A stretch of DNA of 64,000 nucleotides, taken from Bimastos eiseni. Lineage: Eukaryota; Annelida; Clitellata; Crassiclitellata; Lumbricidae. The notes beneath the pieces were generated by a model that was not told the DNA's origin, ran no database searches, and saw only the letters and a program-made list of their open reading frames with translations. Where the stretch lies: positions 29,735,347 to 29,799,346 of the forward strand of contig OY365806.1 of the NCBI GenBank assembly GCA_959347315.1, read 5' to 3'. The translations under genes were made by a program, and so were the position numbers. How positions within the stretch are numbered: the stretch's first letter is position 1; each line of letters begins with the position of its first letter. Of this stretch, positions 60,701 to 64,000 are shown one piece after another.

Positions 60701-63446
60701 TAGGAGTTCTTAGGTAGGAGACAGAGCTCTATGGGAAGTCCATTCCAGATGGTAGGTCCCACGACCGAGAAAGCCCGATTCTGCATTATGGAGGTGCGTG
60801 CAAAAGGGACGATTAGGTCACCATGAACTGCAGAGCAAAGTGGTCGTTGACCACTACTGGCGACATATCTCCTGCAAATAAGCAGGCAGAGTACCGCCAA
60901 GGCAGCACCAAACTAAGGCAGATACCCTAAATAAGATGCGCTGGGAGAGAGGTAACCAGTGCAGGATATCACGTATGTACTCGGATATTTGATCTGTTCT
61001 GGGAATCACACCAATCACTCGCGCAACCGCGAGTAAAACTTGCTCCAAATGCCCAATCTGAACTTGAGGGAGGCCAGCATATATTGAGGAGCAATATAGC
61101 TCCTATTTGATATTATAATTCTCTACTAATGTGTCTTAATTAAAATTTATGGTTGTGTCTTTGAGTTCATAGGCTAATACTATGCCTAGTAATGTGTTTT
61201 GAGTACACTTGTTTACATTTATGTATGCAGTCCTCAGCCTCTAACATAAAGAGACATCCAAAGGTATTAATCATAAGCAACATCATTTCTTTTCGTTCAA
61301 TCTTTTATATTGTAACCTTTGTGAACCAAGACACAATTCTCTGCATCTCCACATGAGGGCAGGTGACCAGTCCTCTCCCTTGCCACCCCTCCCCTCTCTT
61401 GCCCCCCATTGTCTCCTGAGCTTCCCATCAACAATTTATGGTCCATGCACTCAAGTAGCTCTACAAATGTTTTAACTTTTATGTCAATGTATTTACTCTT
61501 CAATTCAAAGTCATCAGATCTAATCCTGAAACTTCTATAACACTGTTGCAACCCAGTGTCCATTTAACAGTAATTGACAGTTACATAATTAAACTTACCT
61601 CATCAAGAGGTTGATACCAAGACCCTTGAACTGGTCCATTTGCAGGGACACATTGTCTTCTCGCAAATCCTGCAAAACTTCCAGAACCTCAGCCTCGGTT
61701 AGTACGTCCCGCCCCACAGTGGCATCCAGCAAGATTTCAACACTTGTGCAATGAGAGGACATCAGTTCTTGTATGAGGGTCGAATCAGGTGGAGAACTCA
61801 GAATCTATGACCAAAGTAACACATCATTCGTACTTGAAGTAAATTAATTAACTTCAACAAAAGCTTTAGATTATTAAACTGAGGTACAAGAGGTACAAAT
61901 AGTTTAAAACACTTTAAAACTCTTTAGTACCTACACTAGATAAGAACAGTCAGGATCTGTGACCTCAGAATAACTGTTAATGCTATTAACATTTTTTAAT
62001 TAATAAAACTATTTTACTGTTTCTATATTCTAAGGGATTATTGTCACAAAGAAAAATAATTACAGCAACACTACAAGAATTATCTTTTACCACAGTTATA
62101 ATAATCATAATTCTACTATTAATTATAACAATATGCACAACATTACAAGTTAACACAGACTGCACTGATTTCCACACAATCTAACATTAATATGCACTTT
62201 ACAATATCCTTGAGCATCGATTAATTTCTCTAAATATTTGTCTATTTACCAAATCGATAACTGGCTGAGGAAGAGAGGTCTCGATTGCATTAAGAAATTG
62301 TCTGACGAGTTCTTTCAGCCTCAACTTGAATGCATCACCGTATTCAATCTCAAACTCTGTCTCCATGAATTTCTTCTTTACTGATTCGTTTCCAAGGAGT
62401 CGCAGGAAGAAATTCCGGAACTCACGTTGGCCGTGGTTCAGGTGTTTCTCGGTACTATTATCCTGAAATAAATATCAGCAGTAACAGTGAGATGATTTGA
62501 CAGAGTTTTGACAATGTATATATCATTCATGCATGAATCTATAAAAACATCTGTACGGATATTCACTTTGTATTCGCTTCGAATAGTGGACCAAATACCT
62601 ATTTGGTATTCGGCCAAATAGTAGCGGTCGAACCGAATACGAATAGTGGTCACGTGACATCTCTTTCTGCACAAGCACCGGCTGCTATATTCAGTGGACT
62701 GAAGTAATTCTCAACTACCTGGAATACGGTATCGCCGTGTCAGCCATCTCATGTCTATATTTAGTTAAATTAGATCCAATTACTAGTTTACACCGACTGG
62801 CAGAAGGATGCAAAAATCACATGTAGTTAACTGTTTACTTTCAGTGTATGTATTAAATTTACTGAACTTAAATTTTTGCTTACATTTGAAATTTGTTGGT
62901 TGACCTATTTTCTTATATTCTTATTAGTATTCGGCAGAATACTTCGTCCAATTATTCGTATTTGGCCAAATAGTGAAAATCACCTATTCAGTACAGCCCT
63001 AGGTGGTATCCAGGCTTTTTGAAAAATAAATCTGAAGTGATTAATACAACTGTATCACAAACTCTGTAAAAAAACCTGAGGTCTTATTGAATTCAACTCT
63101 ACTTCATAATCTTTGAATCTCACATCCCACACCAAAAGAGGATCCGAAAGACACAACATCCACCTCATGATGTACATGAAGAATCAACGATGATATCCAT
63201 TTGCTACAGCTATCATCATAACAGCGGATTCTGCATGCATTTGCAAAAAGCAACAGAATTGTTGTCAGCATGAAATGAAGAGATAAAAGATATTCAAGAT
63301 CATTGCTACAATAACTAAAGCAATAACTGTAGTCGCTACCAAAATAATCTCACAGCATTGGGATTATGAAATCCAGATCGTGGAAAGTAGGCGTAAAGGC
63401 GTGGCAAAACCATTTTGTCTGAATTCCGAAGCATGCGAAACAACAC
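57586..63446 (-). CDS. unrecognised nuclear-type protein, C-terminal five exons
   Basis: Five phase-consistent exons encode 496 residues up to a stop; the N-terminus lies beyond the window or in exons I could not find. The first about 170 residues look helical (for example EFRNFFLRLLGNESVKKKF and FKLRLKELVRQFLNAIETSL) and may form an armadillo- or HEAT-like fold. The remaining 320 are low-complexity, acidic and Ser-rich. They include NKNRKRKADEK, a likely nuclear-localisation signal, and several Ser-Asp-Glu patches. Splice sites, codon-wise joining across four introns and the downstream poly(A) signal support a real gene. I do not recognise the family and propose no function. It is convergent with vinculin. 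Confidence 0.8.
57796..58630 (-). other. last intron of the minus-strand gene
   Basis: An 835-base intron holding the 48-bp minisatellite at 57875-58131 and several CTGCTTATAACTA-like words at 58500-58620. No exon is seen. Confidence 0.6.
57875..58131. repeat. 48-bp minisatellite built of two 24-bp half units
   Basis: Five copies start at 57875, 57923, 57971, 58019 and 58067, with a partial sixth at 58115. Each 48-mer consists of two related 24-mers, one starting TTTTGGCTTTTGTAAAACAG and the other TTTTGGATTTTTCAAATTTA. Since 48 is a multiple of 3, frames stay open on both strands. On the minus strand one frame reads FTKAKTSKFEKSKT repeats. Intron position argues against coding. Confidence 0.95.
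58631..59399 (-). CDS. minus-strand gene, large penultimate exon
   Basis: On the minus strand it follows CAGTTCCAG and precedes GTAATA. 769 bases, phase 2 to 0. It starts GQELENVKNSDLSITG, then NKNRKRKADEKSEDRNGSDN. Later come Arg/Lys- and Ser-rich stretches, and it ends DDNCSPLSSESRKE. It is predicted disordered. A codon split across the junction (AG|T) joins it to the upstream exon. Confidence 0.85.
59988..60114 (+). repeat. 13-bp minisatellite, left part
   Basis: Degenerate tandem units such as AAGGTACATAAGG and AAGGTACGTAAGG. The array resumes at 60342 after the SINE. Confidence 0.88.
60115..60341 (-). mobile_element. tRNA-derived SINE inserted in a minisatellite
   Basis: On the minus strand it starts near GTTACTTGATCGGTTAGAGC (A-box region), followed by the B box GGGTTCGACCC, a body of about 130 bases (including CACACAATTGCTCTGCAG) and an A-rich end AATAATAAAAAAT. 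Both sides continue the same 13-bp minisatellite, so the boundaries are sharp. Head, body and A-rich tail are the three parts expected of a SINE. Confidence 0.82.
60342..60402 (+). repeat. 13-bp minisatellite, right part
   Basis: Units AGGTACGTAAGGA, AGGTATGCAATGA, AGGTACGCAATAA and AGGTATCCAAGGA continue the array at 59988-60114. Confidence 0.88.
60583..61105 (-). mobile_element. CR1/L2-like LINE, 3' end with broken RT C-terminus
   Basis: On the minus strand it reads YCSSIYAGLPQVQIGHLEQV, then ILHWLPLSQRILFRVSALVW, LPAYLQEICR and, in another frame, RAFSVVGPTIWNGLPIEL. These follow the order of the C-terminus of non-LTR reverse transcriptases (HWLPV-RI-FK, PAYL-L, R-FS-AP-WN-LP). At least one frameshift inactivates it. 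It ends in a TTGA tandem tail at 60583-60600, as CR1/L2-type elements do. Confidence 0.85.
61599..61804 (-). CDS. minus-strand gene, exon with helical segment
   Basis: On the minus strand it follows GGTCATAG and precedes GTAAGT. 206 bases, phase 0 to 2. It encodes ILSSPPDSTLIQELMSSHCT, then EAEVLEVLQDLREDNVSLQM and DQFKGLGINLLM. Confidence 0.88.
61805..62249 (-). other. intron of the minus-strand gene
   Basis: A 445-base AT-rich intron with nothing recognisable. Confidence 0.6.
62250..62462 (-). CDS. minus-strand gene, helical exon
   Basis: On the minus strand it follows ATTTATTTCAG and precedes GTAAAT. 213 bases, phase 0 to 0. It encodes HGQREFRNFFLRLLGNESVK, then EYGDAFKLRLKELVRQFLNA and ETSLPQPVIDL. 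Confidence 0.88.
62549..63001 (+). mobile_element. decayed hAT-like MITE
   Basis: The right end reads CACCTATTCAGTACAGCCCTA, which in reverse complement is TAGGGCTGTACTGAATAGG, a typical hAT terminus. The left end near 62549 (CTGTACGGATATTCAC) is a decayed match. CCAAATA and GGCCAAATAG words repeat in both orientations. No target duplication is clear. It lies in an intron of the minus-strand gene. Confidence 0.5.
63354..63446 (-). CDS. minus-strand gene, first visible exon
   Basis: On the minus strand it follows TTTGTATTGCAG and precedes GTGAGA. 93 bases, phase 0 to 0. It encodes VLFRMLRNSDKMVLPRLYAY and FPRSGFHNPNA. Reading through the donor meets a stop after five codons. Confidence 0.75.
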
Positions 63447-64000
63447 CTGCAATACAAACACATGAACTTTGAAGACCTCTCATAAATAAACTAGTGAATA
63501 ATTATTGAACTATAATTATAACAATTAAGGAATGAATAACATTAAGTGTTATTTATAACTAGATTGTGTTATAACGATTCTGCAATTTTCCATAATTGAT
63601 TGTTTCGTCAAACCCATGTCTACAAACGCATTTTATCAGGATTCATGTTTTAATGATGGATGTTAAACGGATTTTTCTGTGTTTGCGTGTATATAAAAAT
63701 TATGTAAGTATCAGAGAACTTGCATGGCACCTTTTAGGTAACTCACAATAGCACTCCAGCATGGCAGCTAAGGGATCACTGAACAAATGCGTCTTAATAC
63801 GAGCAGAAAGTATTTCCTGGCTTAGTAAAGATGTAAGACATCTGGAAATGCACAAAGCAGCTCTCTATGAGCTCTCAGATATGCCACTGATTAGTATGCT
63901 TGGCTGTCATCCAGTGGTCAGAGGTTCAAATCCGCAACAGGGCAAAATATTGATCCATGATAACTGCTACACTTGTGTCCTGCTATAAGGATGAGAACCA
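63447..64000. other. upstream intron of the minus-strand gene and window edge
   Basis: AT-rich sequence with a SINE-like head near 63870-63945. An open frame at 63761-63988 on the + strand runs through that tRNA-like sequence and is unlikely to code. Confidence 0.5.
63870..63945 (+). mobile_element. tRNA-derived SINE head (tRNA-Asp-like)
   Basis: An A-box-like CTGATTAGTATGC is followed by GGCTGTCATCC, with GTC at the anticodon position, and by the B box AGGTTCAAATCC. It resembles the sequence at 5960-6030. The acceptor stem is not complementary, so a functional tRNA is unlikely. Confidence 0.5.

Larger units (their letters stand above)
59400..61598 (-). other. intron of the minus-strand gene with nested repeats
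   Basis: Contains a 13-bp minisatellite split by a SINE, and a CR1/L2-like LINE 3' end. The stretches 59400-59980 and 61110-61590 hold nothing recognisable. Confidence 0.7.

Noticed and set aside
60700..61048. Two small minus-strand genes
   Set aside because: Together they are a frameshifted C-terminus of a LINE reverse transcriptase.
63761..63988. 75-residue frame at the window edge
   Set aside because: It runs through a tRNA-like SINE head and has no recognisable domain.

Overview
The window is eukaryotic nuclear DNA from an invertebrate animal, probably marine. It is AT-rich, its genes are split by GT-AG introns, and it is full of small DNA transposons, LINE and SINE remnants and simple repeats. 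The encoded vinculin has two rather than three central repeats and is about 966 residues long, which fits an invertebrate. I cannot name the phylum from the sequence alone.

Two convergent genes are supported. The first, on the + strand from 1576 to 48400, is a complete vinculin gene. I could place 22 core coding exons with consistent reading phase from the initiator Met (MPVFHTKTIESILEPVAQQ) to the C-terminal RKRPWYT and stop. The exons sum to 2901 coding bases. Three further exons (33768-33908, 37822-37869, 40144-40239) lie in the 9.5-kb intron between the head and tail parts. All three are a multiple of 3 long and are flanked by phase-1 introns, so each can be included or skipped without changing frame. 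They would add a Ser-rich helical segment, a second FPPPP (Ena/VASP EVH1-type) motif and a second polyproline block to the flexible linker. This modular linker is the most interesting signal in the window.

The second gene, on the - strand from 57586 to beyond 63446, is represented by its last five exons (496 residues). They encode a helical region followed by a long, disordered, acidic and Ser-rich tail with a basic nuclear-localisation-like stretch. I do not recognise the family. A poly(A) signal lies about 60 bases past its stop.

The rest is intron and intergenic sequence. Several non-autonomous DNA transposons can be delimited by terminal inverted repeats and target-site duplications. Four hAT-type elements have clear 8-bp duplications: 21289-24302, 23332-23718, 27362-27870 and 36370-37056. 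Two more are less certain: 12938-13306 and 35695-35981. There is a foldback element at 21622-23110 and a tiny piggyBac-like element at 56013-56086. The 21289-24302 element contains two later insertions and sits almost exactly on the splice donor of vinculin exon 6. Other contents are LINE reverse-transcriptase and endonuclease fragments, tRNA-derived SINE heads, a SINE inserted into a 13-bp minisatellite, a 267-bp perfect TGAC array and several other minisatellites.
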